12,178 nucleotides of DNA from CAG-791 sp002449595 (GTDB taxonomy: Bacteria; Bacillota; Clostridia; Lachnospirales; Lachnospiraceae), in the NCBI GenBank assembly GCA_946539855.1, contig CAMNHV010000051.1, positions 1-12,178 on the forward strand, given 5' to 3'. This document shows positions 5,401-11,870 of this stretch, in pieces. A program made the translations under genes and the position numbers. The notes beneath the pieces were generated by a model. It was not told the DNA's origin, did not search any database, and saw only the letters and a program-made list of their open reading frames with translations. Each line of letters starts with the position of its first letter. Position 1 is the first letter of the stretch.

Positions 5401-6606
5401 ATGACGGGAAAAAATCTTAGGAAAAAAATCTTTACAGCCGTTATGACCGCCGCCCTGGCGGTCGTCTCGGCGCTTGCGCCGCTGCAGGGCGCCGCGGCCG
5501 CGGAGGAGAGCGGGGCGATCACGGTCCATTTTGCTCCGGGGACGACCTTCACGGTCTACAAGGTGGCGGACTATGCGGAGACCGGGGAGTTCACACTCAC
5601 GGATGCCTTCAAGGGCGCGCAGGTCAAGAACCTTGAGAAGATCGAGGATGGCACGATCTGGGAAATGGACGGCGCAGCGGTCGGCGGAAGAAAAGCCAGC
5701 ACGCTCGCCGAGGACCTGAAAAAACAGATCCAGGCGGGATCGATCAAAGCCGCGCCGGCCGGTACCGGAAAGACAGCCGAATCCGGTGCCAAGGGAGCGT
5801 ACTCCATCGTCGGAAGTGATAAGGACATCGACGATTACAAGGGCGCCGTGAAGATCGGCGGTCTCGGGCGGGGCCTGTATCTCCTCGTCGGCGATCCGAT
5901 CGTTGTACAGGATACGGAGACGAAGGACGGCGTAAAAACGACGACGGAGAAGACGTACACGCCTTACTCCACATTGTTTGCGATGCCGTCTTTCGACAGT
6001 GAGAATACCGCATGGGCTTATGACCTCGACTATTTCGCCAAAGGCGAGATGACGGAGCTGACGGAGAATGAGGTGAACTACTCCGTCCGGAAGGTATGGA
6101 ACGGCGACAATGCCGGCGTCAGGCCTTCTTCCGTACAGATCCGGATCCTTCTGAACGGGAACACGTTCGATACCGTGACCCTGAACAGCTCGAACAACTG
6201 GACCCGCAGCTGGTCATACAAGTGGAACGGCAACCCGTCCCAGCCAGTGAGATTTGAAGTAACCGAGATCAACATACCGCAGAATTACGAGATGTCCGTG
6301 ACGCGTTCCGGCGCGACATTCGTCGTCACCAACACCTACACGCCGCCGACACCTCCGCCGCCGACACCGCCGACGCCGACACCTCCGACGCCGACACCGC
6401 CCGGCGGACAGGTCCTCGGCGCCCAGCGCAGGCTGGACATTGCGCAGGGAGTCCTCGGAGCGACGCGCGGCGTCCTCGGCGCCACCAGAACGGGTGACAA
6501 CACGTCGTCTCTGCCGCTGATCGTCTTCGCCGGCTCAGGCGCGGCCCTGATCGGCTTCGGCCTCTACATGATCCTGAAGAAGCGCGAATCAGCAGATCCA
6601 CAGTAA
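5401..6606 (+). CDS. SpaA/Cna-B-type cell-surface protein with degenerate sorting signal
   Basis: A 401-residue protein starting at ATG 5401, with AGGAAGTGA upstream. A signal peptide covers residues 1-34 (cleavage near AAAA-EES). Residues 38-210 resemble the N-terminal part of Gram-positive pilins (TTFTVYKVADYAETGEF, GLYLLVGDPIV). A Cna-B domain spans about 225-313; Lys231 (VRKVW), Glu289 (VTE) and Asn311 (VTNTY) sit where isopeptide-forming residues are expected. A Pro/Thr stalk (315-334) is followed by three VLGA units (338, 351, 358), then TRTGD (362-366), a hydrophobic span (371-391) and a KKRE tail. This is a wall-sorting layout, but LPxTG is replaced by ATRTGD, lacking the Pro. The product is probably exported and anchored as an adhesin or pilus subunit. 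A terminator follows directly. Confidence 0.88.
   Translation: MTGKNLRKKIFTAVMTAALAVVSALAPLQGAAAAEESGAITVHFAPGTTFTVYKVADYAETGEFTLTDAFKGAQVKNLEKIEDGTIWEMDGAAVGGRKASTLAEDLKKQIQAGSIKAAPAGTGKTAESGAKGAYSIVGSDKDIDDYKGAVKIGGLGRGLYLLVGDPIVVQDTETKDGVKTTTEKTYTPYSTLFAMPSFDSENTAWAYDLDYFAKGEMTELTENEVNYSVRKVWNGDNAGVRPSSVQIRILLNGNTFDTVTLNSSNNWTRSWSYKWNGNPSQPVRFEVTEINIPQNYEMSVTRSGATFVVTNTYTPPTPPPPTPPTPTPPTPTPPGGQVLGAQRRLDIAQGVLGATRGVLGATRTGDNTSSLPLIVFAGSGAALIGFGLYMILKKRESADPQ
6409..6495 (+). repeat. Triplicated VLGA motif before the membrane anchor
   Basis: The peptide VLGA-x-R appears three times (VLGAQRR, VLGATRG, VLGATRT), encoded by related blocks beginning GTCCTCGG at 6412, 6451 and 6472. The last copy runs straight into TGD and the anchor helix, so the repeats lie where a sortase motif would normally be. 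Confidence 0.7.
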
Positions 6607-6616
6607 CGAAGACACG

Positions 6617-6657
6617 GGACCGTCGCGGGATGCAGCATCTCCGTGACGGTCCTTTTT
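6617..6657 (+). terminator. Rho-independent terminator after the surface-protein gene
   Basis: GGACCGTC (6617-6624) pairs perfectly with GACGGTCC (6645-6652), further inner pairs are possible, and TTTTT follows at once (6653-6657). It sits 10 bases after the stop codon. It should separate the CAP/surface-protein transcript from the sortase-like gene downstream. Confidence 0.9.
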
Positions 6658-6670
6658 CATAGAGAGATCC

Positions 6671-6721
6671 GGAAACCGGCGGCATGCGGGAACGCGAAGC
6701 CCGCGCGGTTCCGGCGCCGCC
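6671..6721 (+). promoter_or_regulatory. Alternative leader stems ahead of the sortase-like gene
   Basis: GGCGGC (6678-6683) pairs with GCCGCC (6716-6721), with an inner GCGGG/CCCGC stem (6686-6690, 6700-6704). GGAAACCG (6671-6678) can instead pair with CGGTTCC (6706-6712) through a bulged A. The two outer pairings cross, so they exclude each other or form a pseudoknot. No clear promoter was found between the terminator and this element; GC-rich chance pairing is possible. Confidence 0.3.
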
Positions 6722-6761
6722 AGGATCCCTGATTCGCTAAACAGTCGGAACAGCCATCGGA

Positions 6762-7352
6762 ATGAAGAAACGCACAAGTCTTATCATAGGTTGCATATTA
6801 CTGACCGCGGGGGTCTGCCTGGCCGGCACCGCCGCGATGATCCTGCGCGGGCAGTCGCGGACGGAAGCGGCGGACCGCGCGGTCTACGACAGCATCAGCG
6901 CGACGGCCGAGGCCGCGATCCCGGCGGACGCCGTCGGGGATGCGCTGCCGCTCGGGGCGGGGAGCTCCGATCTCAGCGGCGCCTCGCTCCTGAGCGCGGG
7001 GGCGGACGGTGCTCACTCGATCGTCGGTACGCTGAGCTTCCCGGCGCGGGGACTCACGATGCCGGTCGGCGACGTGCGCGAGGATCCGAAGGTCCTGCCG
7101 CGCCTCCTGGACCGCTACTCGATGGTCATCGAGGGCGCGGAGCGCAGCTGGCAGTTTGACGTGCTGTCGAAGCTCGGCATGAGCGAGGAAGTCGTCTTCA
7201 CGGACGTCTGCGGCCACAGATACAGCTACATGACGACCAACATCCAGACCGTGCCCGAGGGAGAGCCCGGGACGGGCGACCTGCAGCTCATGGTCGAGAA
7301 GAGCGGCGGACGCCGGCTCATCGTCAGCTGCGAGTTCGTGCGGGCGGAGTAA
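6762..7352 (+). CDS. Sortase-like protein apparently lacking catalytic His and Cys
   Basis: A 196-residue protein. The N-terminus has a signal-anchor helix (residues 6-27) followed by an Ala/Gly/Ser-rich linker (28-85). The rest aligns by eye with the sortase beta barrel: first strand SIVGTLSFPARGLTMPV (86-102), the stretch MVIEGAERSWQFDVLSKL (121-138), EEVVFTDVCGHRYSYMTTNIQTV (142-164), and LQLMVEKSGGRRLIVSCEFV (174-193). In active sortases the second stretch holds the catalytic His of GH; here Ala126 stands there. The TLxTC strand with the nucleophile reads LQLMVE, with Glu179 in place of Cys. An Arg is kept (184/185). It therefore looks like a shortened, non-catalytic sortase. It follows a wall-anchored protein with an atypical sorting motif, suggesting a scaffold or substrate-binding role. 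The start has only a weak upstream GGA. Confidence 0.62.
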   Translation: MKKRTSLIIGCILLTAGVCLAGTAAMILRGQSRTEAADRAVYDSISATAEAAIPADAVGDALPLGAGSSDLSGASLLSAGADGAHSIVGTLSFPARGLTMPVGDVREDPKVLPRLLDRYSMVIEGAERSWQFDVLSKLGMSEEVVFTDVCGHRYSYMTTNIQTVPEGEPGTGDLQLMVEKSGGRRLIVSCEFVRAE

Positions 7353-7421
7353 ACGCCGCGGAGACATCCGGCAGCCGGAGCAGTATTTCATCCGAAAACA
7401 GGAGAATGGAGAAACGGATCT

Positions 7422-8201
7422 ATGAGAATAACATCCGGAAAGTCGGCAGCGGTCCTGTCAGCACTGATGCTGGCGATATCGATTACCGCGTGCGGCGGCG
7501 GCAGCCCGATTCCCTCCCTTGTGGAAAAGGCGGACCTGCCGGAACCCGCGGCTGAGGAGCCCGCGAAAGACTCCGCGGAGGCGCCGCAGGAGGCTGACAC
7601 GGCGGAGGAGGAAGAAGCGGAGGAGACTCAGACCTTCACAGCGGGTACCGTGGAGAGCGGCGTCTACACGAACGCATTTTACGGCCTCACTTACACGGTC
7701 GACAGTGACATGATCTACCTGACCGAGGCGCAGCTGCGCCGCGAAAACGGCATGCGCGACGAGGGCGAAAGTTTCGATGAGGAGCTGGACCGCCTTCTCT
7801 CGGGAGGCAGGAGCTATGTTCTTGTAGAGGCGACGAACGGCGACGAGACGAAGCTTTTCGATATCGTATGCACGAACGTCATCGCCGGTCTGAGCGACGA
7901 TGAGAGAAAGAGCATCACGGCGGCCGACATGATCGCCCGCGTGCAGGACCTGAGCTTCAAGAACATCACCAATTACTTTGAGAATAACGGGCTTAGAGAC
8001 GCTGTGATCGAGAACACGACCATTGATTTCCTCGGGGAGGAGCGGCCGGCGATCTCTGTGGAGTGCCCGATCTATGACACGCGGATACACCAGAGGATCA
8101 TCTTCCTTGAGAAGGACGGCTACGTCGCACAGCTCATGGTCTCCTGCTACGGGGACGATACCTCCGCCGGGATGCTCTCCCGCGCGCAGGCGATCAATTG
8201 A
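7422..8201 (+). CDS. Lipoprotein of unknown function
   Basis: A 259-residue exported lipoprotein starting at ATG 7422, with a purine-rich AGGAGAATGGAG region upstream. The signal peptide ends in a lipobox ITAC with the lipidated Cys at residue 24, then GGGS. Residues 34-72 are an acidic Glu/Ala/Pro-rich linker that probably spans the wall. The C-terminal domain (about 78-259) is mixed alpha/beta, opening with GVYTNAFYGLTYTV and closing with HQRIIFLEKDGYVAQLMVSCYGDD; I recognise the general look of Clostridia surface lipoproteins but no named family. It follows the sortase-like gene by 69 bases without a terminator, so the two may share a message. No catalytic motif is visible. Confidence 0.82.
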   Translation: MRITSGKSAAVLSALMLAISITACGGGSPIPSLVEKADLPEPAAEEPAKDSAEAPQEADTAEEEEAEETQTFTAGTVESGVYTNAFYGLTYTVDSDMIYLTEAQLRRENGMRDEGESFDEELDRLLSGGRSYVLVEATNGDETKLFDIVCTNVIAGLSDDERKSITAADMIARVQDLSFKNITNYFENNGLRDAVIENTTIDFLGEERPAISVECPIYDTRIHQRIIFLEKDGYVAQLMVSCYGDDTSAGMLSRAQAIN

Positions 8202-8248
8202 CGGACCGGAGAAACCGCGGCGGGGCCGTGCGGGGAAAAGAGGCGGAT

Positions 8249-9487
8249 ATGGCAGGCGTGACAGGGGCAAACAGGGCGCCGGATACCCTGAAAGTGAAGA
8301 CATTCGGCGGATTCTCGCTCGAGTGGCAGGACAGACAGCTGCTCGGGGGCGTGAAAACGAGGGACTCCTACTTCACCAACTTCATGGAGGCGGTCCTGCA
8401 CAGCGGCCGCAAGGGCATCGGACGCAAGCAGCTCCAGGACATCCTGTTCGAGGACAGGGACCTGAGCGACGCGCAGCACACGATGCGCATCGTCGTCTAC
8501 AACGCCAAGCAGAAGCTGAGAAAAGCCGGACTCCCGGATGTTGAGTACTTCATCAGTGAGAACGGGATCGTGCGATGGACGGACGAGGTGCCGGTCGAGG
8601 AGGACGCGGCGGAGTTCGAACGCCTCTACGACGAGGCGGAGAACGAGAAGGATCCCGACACGAGGATGCAGCTCTATGTCGAGGCGTGTCACCGCTGCAC
8701 GGGGGAGTTCCTCCCGGACCAGACGCGCGTCATCTGGGTCGCGCAGGAGGACCGCAAGTACCGGGACATGTTCTGCAGCTGCGTGAACAACGCGGCGGCG
8801 CTCATGCGCATGAATAAAGACTATATGCAGCTCGAGGCCCTCGGGCGCTACGCGAGCCGCGTGCAGCCGCTCTCCGAGTGGGAGCCGCTGACGATGGAGG
8901 CGCTGATCGCGACCGGACGGCAGGAGGAGGCCAGGACACTCTACGAGGAGGCTGTCGACGAGTACATGGAGGCGCTGGGATTCCGCCCGAACTTCAGCAC
9001 GATGAACCTGCTGGAAAGGCTCGGCGCACAGATGCAGCACACGCACGCGATGCTGGACGAGATCCAGCTCGCCCTGACCGGCACGCGGGACATCGCGCCC
9101 GGCGGCTATATCTGCACTTATCCGGTCTTCCAGGGCGTCTACCGGCTGATCGAGCGCATGACGAGCCGCGGAGGCATCTCCGTATACCTGATGCTCTGCA
9201 CGATCGTCAACCGGGAGGGACGTGTCATGCCGGAGAGCGAAAAGCTCGAGACGCTGACGCAGAAGCTCGGCGACGCGATCTGCCACAGCATCCGCCATGC
9301 GGACGCACTCTGCCGTTACGGGACCGGACAGTACCTCGTGCTCCTGATCAACACGAGCCGTGAGGACTGCGACGTCGTCCAGAAGAGGATCAATTATCAC
9401 TTCCTCGCGGGCAGCAGGCGCATGGGCATTCAGTACTACGTCAACAGCGTTATCTACGCGGCAGACGACGTGCAGCTCCTGGTGTAG
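8249..9487 (+). CDS. BTAD-type transcriptional regulator with degenerate GGDEF-like C-terminus
   Basis: A 412-residue protein. The ATG at 8249 is preferred because AAAGAGG lies upstream; a TTG at 8198 overlaps the previous stop but has no such site. Residues 13-112 form an OmpR/SARP-like winged helix (LKVKTFGGFSLEW ... QHTMRIVVYNAKQKLRKAG). Residues 119-265 are a helical bacterial transcriptional activation domain with TPR-like pairs (EALIATGRQEEARTLYEEAV). Residues 288-405 follow the GGDEF fold order: VYLMLCTIVN, GDAICHSIRHADALCRYGTGQYLVLLI, and a closing alpha/beta part. The GGDEF signature reads GTGQY (358-362), so diguanylate cyclase activity is not expected. It may sense a ligand or mediate contacts. 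It probably controls nearby surface genes or the small protein downstream; this is inferred from position. Confidence 0.82.
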   Translation: MAGVTGANRAPDTLKVKTFGGFSLEWQDRQLLGGVKTRDSYFTNFMEAVLHSGRKGIGRKQLQDILFEDRDLSDAQHTMRIVVYNAKQKLRKAGLPDVEYFISENGIVRWTDEVPVEEDAAEFERLYDEAENEKDPDTRMQLYVEACHRCTGEFLPDQTRVIWVAQEDRKYRDMFCSCVNNAAALMRMNKDYMQLEALGRYASRVQPLSEWEPLTMEALIATGRQEEARTLYEEAVDEYMEALGFRPNFSTMNLLERLGAQMQHTHAMLDEIQLALTGTRDIAPGGYICTYPVFQGVYRLIERMTSRGGISVYLMLCTIVNREGRVMPESEKLETLTQKLGDAICHSIRHADALCRYGTGQYLVLLINTSREDCDVVQKRINYHFLAGSRRMGIQYYVNSVIYAADDVQLLV

Positions 9488-9583
9488 CGCCGGCCCGGTG
9501 CGGATGAGGCGCGGCAGCATTTCGATCCTGCGGAAGACTTGCCTGCGGACACGGATACTGATTAAAATGAATTGAGGTTTTCT

Positions 9584-10081
9584 ATGGAAGGTTCACAGCT
9601 CTACATCGGCACCCCGAACGGCGTCGTCATCTGCATCGACGAGGCGGGGGACGGCGACTTCGGCGGCAGGCTATATCACAAATACAGCAGGGAGCCGATC
9701 CCCTTCCGCGGCATGGGAGGGATGATCCACTACATGGAAAAACTGTTTGACGAACTGGACTTTCCGCATGTGGCGACCAACATGCGCACGTTTGCGGAGG
9801 AGGGATCCCGGCGCAGATCGGGCCGGAGAGAGGAAAAGGAGAAGGTTATGTCGGATCACGAACTGCTCAGCCAGCACGGCTACCAGGAGACATTCATCGT
9901 CCGCGTGCAGCACAGGCAGAACAGCACCTGGCAGGGGAGGATCACCTGGGCCGACCAGGACAAGACCCTCACGTTCCGCTCGATCTGGGAGATGATCCAC
10001 CTGATGGAGAGCGCGATGACCGCGGACGGGAGCCCGGAAGAGTTCAGTGACCCGGAGCCGTGGAAGGACACGGACGCCTGA
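9584..10081 (+). CDS. Small protein of two tandem copies of an unknown domain
   Basis: A 165-residue cytosolic-looking protein starting at ATG 9584, with TGAGG 6 bases upstream. It contains two copies of one domain at an exact 90-residue offset: Gly28-Arg29 match Gly118-Arg119, Phe41-Arg42 match Phe131-Arg132, and MIHYME (47-52) matches MIHLME (137-142). The second copy is the clearer one (FIVRVQHRQNSTWQGRITW). A highly charged linker (GSRRRSGRREEKEKV) joins the copies. Directly before Met89 (ATG at 9848) lies AAAGGAG at ideal spacing, so the second half could also be made alone as a 77-residue protein. This suggests fusion of two neighbouring genes or dual products. From memory, short proteins of this type occur beside BTAD regulators in Clostridia; the function is unknown. 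Confidence 0.8.
   Translation: MEGSQLYIGTPNGVVICIDEAGDGDFGGRLYHKYSREPIPFRGMGGMIHYMEKLFDELDFPHVATNMRTFAEEGSRRRSGRREEKEKVMSDHELLSQHGYQETFIVRVQHRQNSTWQGRITWADQDKTLTFRSIWEMIHLMESAMTADGSPEEFSDPEPWKDTDA
9835..9850 (+). promoter_or_regulatory. Internal ribosome binding site with in-frame ATG
   Basis: AAAAGGAGAAGGTTATG places a near-perfect Shine-Dalgarno (AAAGGAG) about 6 bases before an ATG at 9848 that is in frame with the larger gene. It is stronger than the site of the upstream start (TGAGG at 9573-9577) and falls exactly at the boundary between the two domain copies. Confidence 0.65.
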
Positions 10082-10155
10082 GCGGCGGACGCAATATCGT
10101 ATGATCGGGTCGCCGGAAGTAATCGTACTTTTGGAGTGTGAGACCAAATCAAAGA

Positions 10156-10204
10156 GGGCTGCGGTACCGAACTTGGTGCCGCAGCCCGTTCCTTTCGTCT
10201 TGTT
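10156..10204. terminator. Bidirectional terminator between convergent genes
   Basis: GGGCTGCGGTACC (10156-10168) pairs with GGTGCCGCAGCCC (10175-10187), giving 13 pairs including one G-T around a 6-base loop. A T-rich stretch follows on the plus strand (10189-10207); on the minus strand CTCTTTGATTTGG follows. It lies between the stops of the rightward duplicated-domain gene and the leftward cyclase gene and can serve both. Confidence 0.85.
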
Positions 10205-10217
10205 TTTCAGTCAGGTT

Positions 10218-11684
10218 TCAGTAGAAGTCGATCCCGCAGCGCCCGCCTTCCTTCACGCGGTAGAGCGCCTTGTCCGCGTCCTTGAAGATGTCCTCGCCGG
10301 GATTCTCGCGGTCGCCGAACGCGACGCCGACGCTGAGAGAGACGACCGGCAGGCCGTCCGCGGGATGGGCGAGCTTCGCGTTGGCTGCGGCGATCTTAGA
10401 CATCAGGAGCCCGCGCAGGTTCGAGTCCGCGTGGACCATGATGACCGCGAACTCGTCGCCGCCGATTCGGCAGACGTAGTCCTCCGTGCGGAAGCTGCCG
10501 CGCAGGATCTCCGCCACGCTGATCAGCACGTGGTCGCCGGTGCTGTGGCCGTATGTGTCGTTCACCGTCTTGAACTTGTCCACATCTATGAGGATCATGG
10601 CGATACTGCTCTCATCCATCTTCTTCCGGATGCTGTCGAAGAAGCTCCGATTGAAAAGCCCGGTCAGCGCGTCATGGCTGGCCTCGTACGAGAGTGCGTC
10701 CTGCGTGCGCATCACCTGGTCAAACATCGTGTTGTAGGTCTGCGCGAGGAAGCGCAGCTCGTAGGCGCCGTCCATCGGCAGCGGCTGCTTCTGGCGGATG
10801 TGCCCGACGCAGCTGCTGAGCGGCCGGATCAGCAGGAAGGTCGTCAGGAAGACGATCGACAGCGACAGGACGAGCAGGAGCCCGATCACGATGTGCTGCG
10901 AGCGCAGGATGGAGAGCAGGCTGTCCGCGGCGGAGAGCTGCTGCAGGCGCGTCTGATCCACAAGATCACCGATACAGTCGTCCGTGCTCTCTGCGATCCT
11001 GGCCTTGTAGTCCTGATAGACTTCGTCGAACACGAGGTTGCGCGCCATCTGGGACTGCTCCGCCGCCGGGAGTCCGATAACAGCTTCCGGGACATCCACG
11101 CTGCGGACGGCTTCGGGAAAATCGTTCAGGTCATATCCGCGCGCGTATGCCGTGACGGCCATCGCGTAGTACTCCCGGTCCATGAGCTCGGTGGAATACT
11201 TCAGCGCATCGGCGAGATGGGACTCCGCGTCCGAGTCGCTCAGGTATTCGTGCATGCTGCTGAGTGCGTTGTCCCGGCGCTTCGTGACATTGACCTCCTC
11301 GAAGTAGCGGGCGACCGCCTCGCGGTCTCCGGTCACGGCGAAGGTGCGCACCTGGTCGGTCAGGTAGTCGGACGCGGCCTGCATGTCGGAGGCCGCCTGC
11401 TGGCAGACGATGTATTTGTCCGTCGCCGCGCGCATCTCGGTGTAGCCCTCGTTCGTGCGGAAGGTGCCAAACAGAAGGTACAGCGAGAGGATCCCGAACG
11501 CCACGATCATCAGGATGTTCAGGACCTGCAGGCGCACGCCGCCGACCTTGTCCTCCCTGCGGGAGTATTGTTCGACCGTGCGCGGCCCATCCGCGTCCGA
11601 ATTGACCTGCGGGATATCGCTCATATGTGTGACGTGCGCGGAACCGGACTCGTTCGGATCGATATCCTTTTTCTCCTCTGTCAT
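10218..11684 (-). CDS. Membrane diguanylate cyclase (GGDEF) with extracytoplasmic helical sensor
   Basis: A 488-residue enzyme predicted to make cyclic di-GMP from two GTP. The ATG at 11684-11682 is chosen for the AAGGA about 8 bases upstream; longer in-frame starts run into the promoter region. A hydrophilic N-terminus (1-50) precedes the first membrane span (52-72). Residues about 75-262 form a helical extracytoplasmic sensor, the second span is 264-286, and a HAMP-like linker (287-325) follows. The GGDEF domain (about 330-488) has HDALTGLFNR (337-346), the metal/substrate DVDKFKTVND (367-376), an intact GGDEF at 408-412 and an RxxD inhibitory site (Arg399-Asp402) five residues before it. 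It should be active and product-inhibited. It ends at the shared terminator and is divergent from an Hpt gene. The sensed signal is unknown. Confidence 0.93.
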   Translation of the reverse strand: MTEEKKDIDPNESGSAHVTHMSDIPQVNSDADGPRTVEQYSRREDKVGGVRLQVLNILMIVAFGILSLYLLFGTFRTNEGYTEMRAATDKYIVCQQAASDMQAASDYLTDQVRTFAVTGDREAVARYFEEVNVTKRRDNALSSMHEYLSDSDAESHLADALKYSTELMDREYYAMAVTAYARGYDLNDFPEAVRSVDVPEAVIGLPAAEQSQMARNLVFDEVYQDYKARIAESTDDCIGDLVDQTRLQQLSAADSLLSILRSQHIVIGLLLVLSLSIVFLTTFLLIRPLSSCVGHIRQKQPLPMDGAYELRFLAQTYNTMFDQVMRTQDALSYEASHDALTGLFNRSFFDSIRKKMDESSIAMILIDVDKFKTVNDTYGHSTGDHVLISVAEILRGSFRTEDYVCRIGGDEFAVIMVHADSNLRGLLMSKIAAANAKLAHPADGLPVVSLSVGVAFGDRENPGEDIFKDADKALYRVKEGGRCGIDFY

Positions 11685-11727
11685 GGGAATATCCTTTGTG
11701 CTGTTTGATTGAGCCTCAATTGATTGA

Positions 11728-11757
11728 ATTATACAGGAAATATCCTGCGCCATACAA
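11728..11757 (-). promoter_or_regulatory. Candidate promoter of the diguanylate cyclase gene
   Basis: On the minus strand a consensus TATAAT (11733-11728) lies 18 bases after TTGTAT (11757-11752, half matching the -35 consensus). The spacer holds the dyad CAGGA-AATA-TCCTG (11734-11747), which could be an operator. A transcript would start near 11721, leaving a short leader before the start codon at 11684. Confidence 0.55.
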
Positions 11758-11786
11758 TGCTGCGCGATGATATAGTTTATGGCTCG

Positions 11787-11804
11787 GAGAAAACGCTTTT
11801 TCTC
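11787..11804. repeat. Inverted repeat in the cyclase/Hpt divergent region
   Basis: GAGAAAA (11787-11793) and TTTTCTC (11798-11804) are perfect complements around a 4-base centre. They lie between the cyclase promoter and a TACAAT (11820-11825) that may be the -10 box of the rightward Hpt gene. The element is placed to act as an operator for either direction. Confidence 0.4.
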
Positions 11805-11870
11805 GGCACCGATTGATTGTACAATAGGATGTGGAAAACGAAGCGGCGGATGTTCGGGGAGGAACACGGC

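Noticed and set aside
6315..6405. CCGACACC-rich stretch as a CRISPR or regulatory repeat
   Set aside because: It simply encodes the Pro/Thr stalk of the surface protein. No CRISPR array, tRNA, rRNA, insertion sequence or attachment site was seen anywhere in the window.
8198..8200. TTG start of the BTAD regulator overlapping the preceding stop
   Set aside because: The ATG at 8249 has a good AGAGG site, and the extra 17 residues are low-complexity and unlike the winged-helix start.
8147..9520. Long minus-strand open frame (457 codons)
   Set aside because: It is antisense to the BTAD regulator across its full length and encodes a low-complexity Leu/Val/Arg/His product; codon bias of the sense gene explains it.
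9539..9568. TTGCCT-18-TAAAAT as a promoter of the duplicated-domain gene
   Set aside because: The implied start near 9575 would fall inside the Shine-Dalgarno, leaving almost no leader.
10047..11708. Long plus-strand open frame (553 codons)
   Set aside because: It is antisense to the diguanylate cyclase, which has intact GGDEF and I-site motifs, and it spans the terminator.
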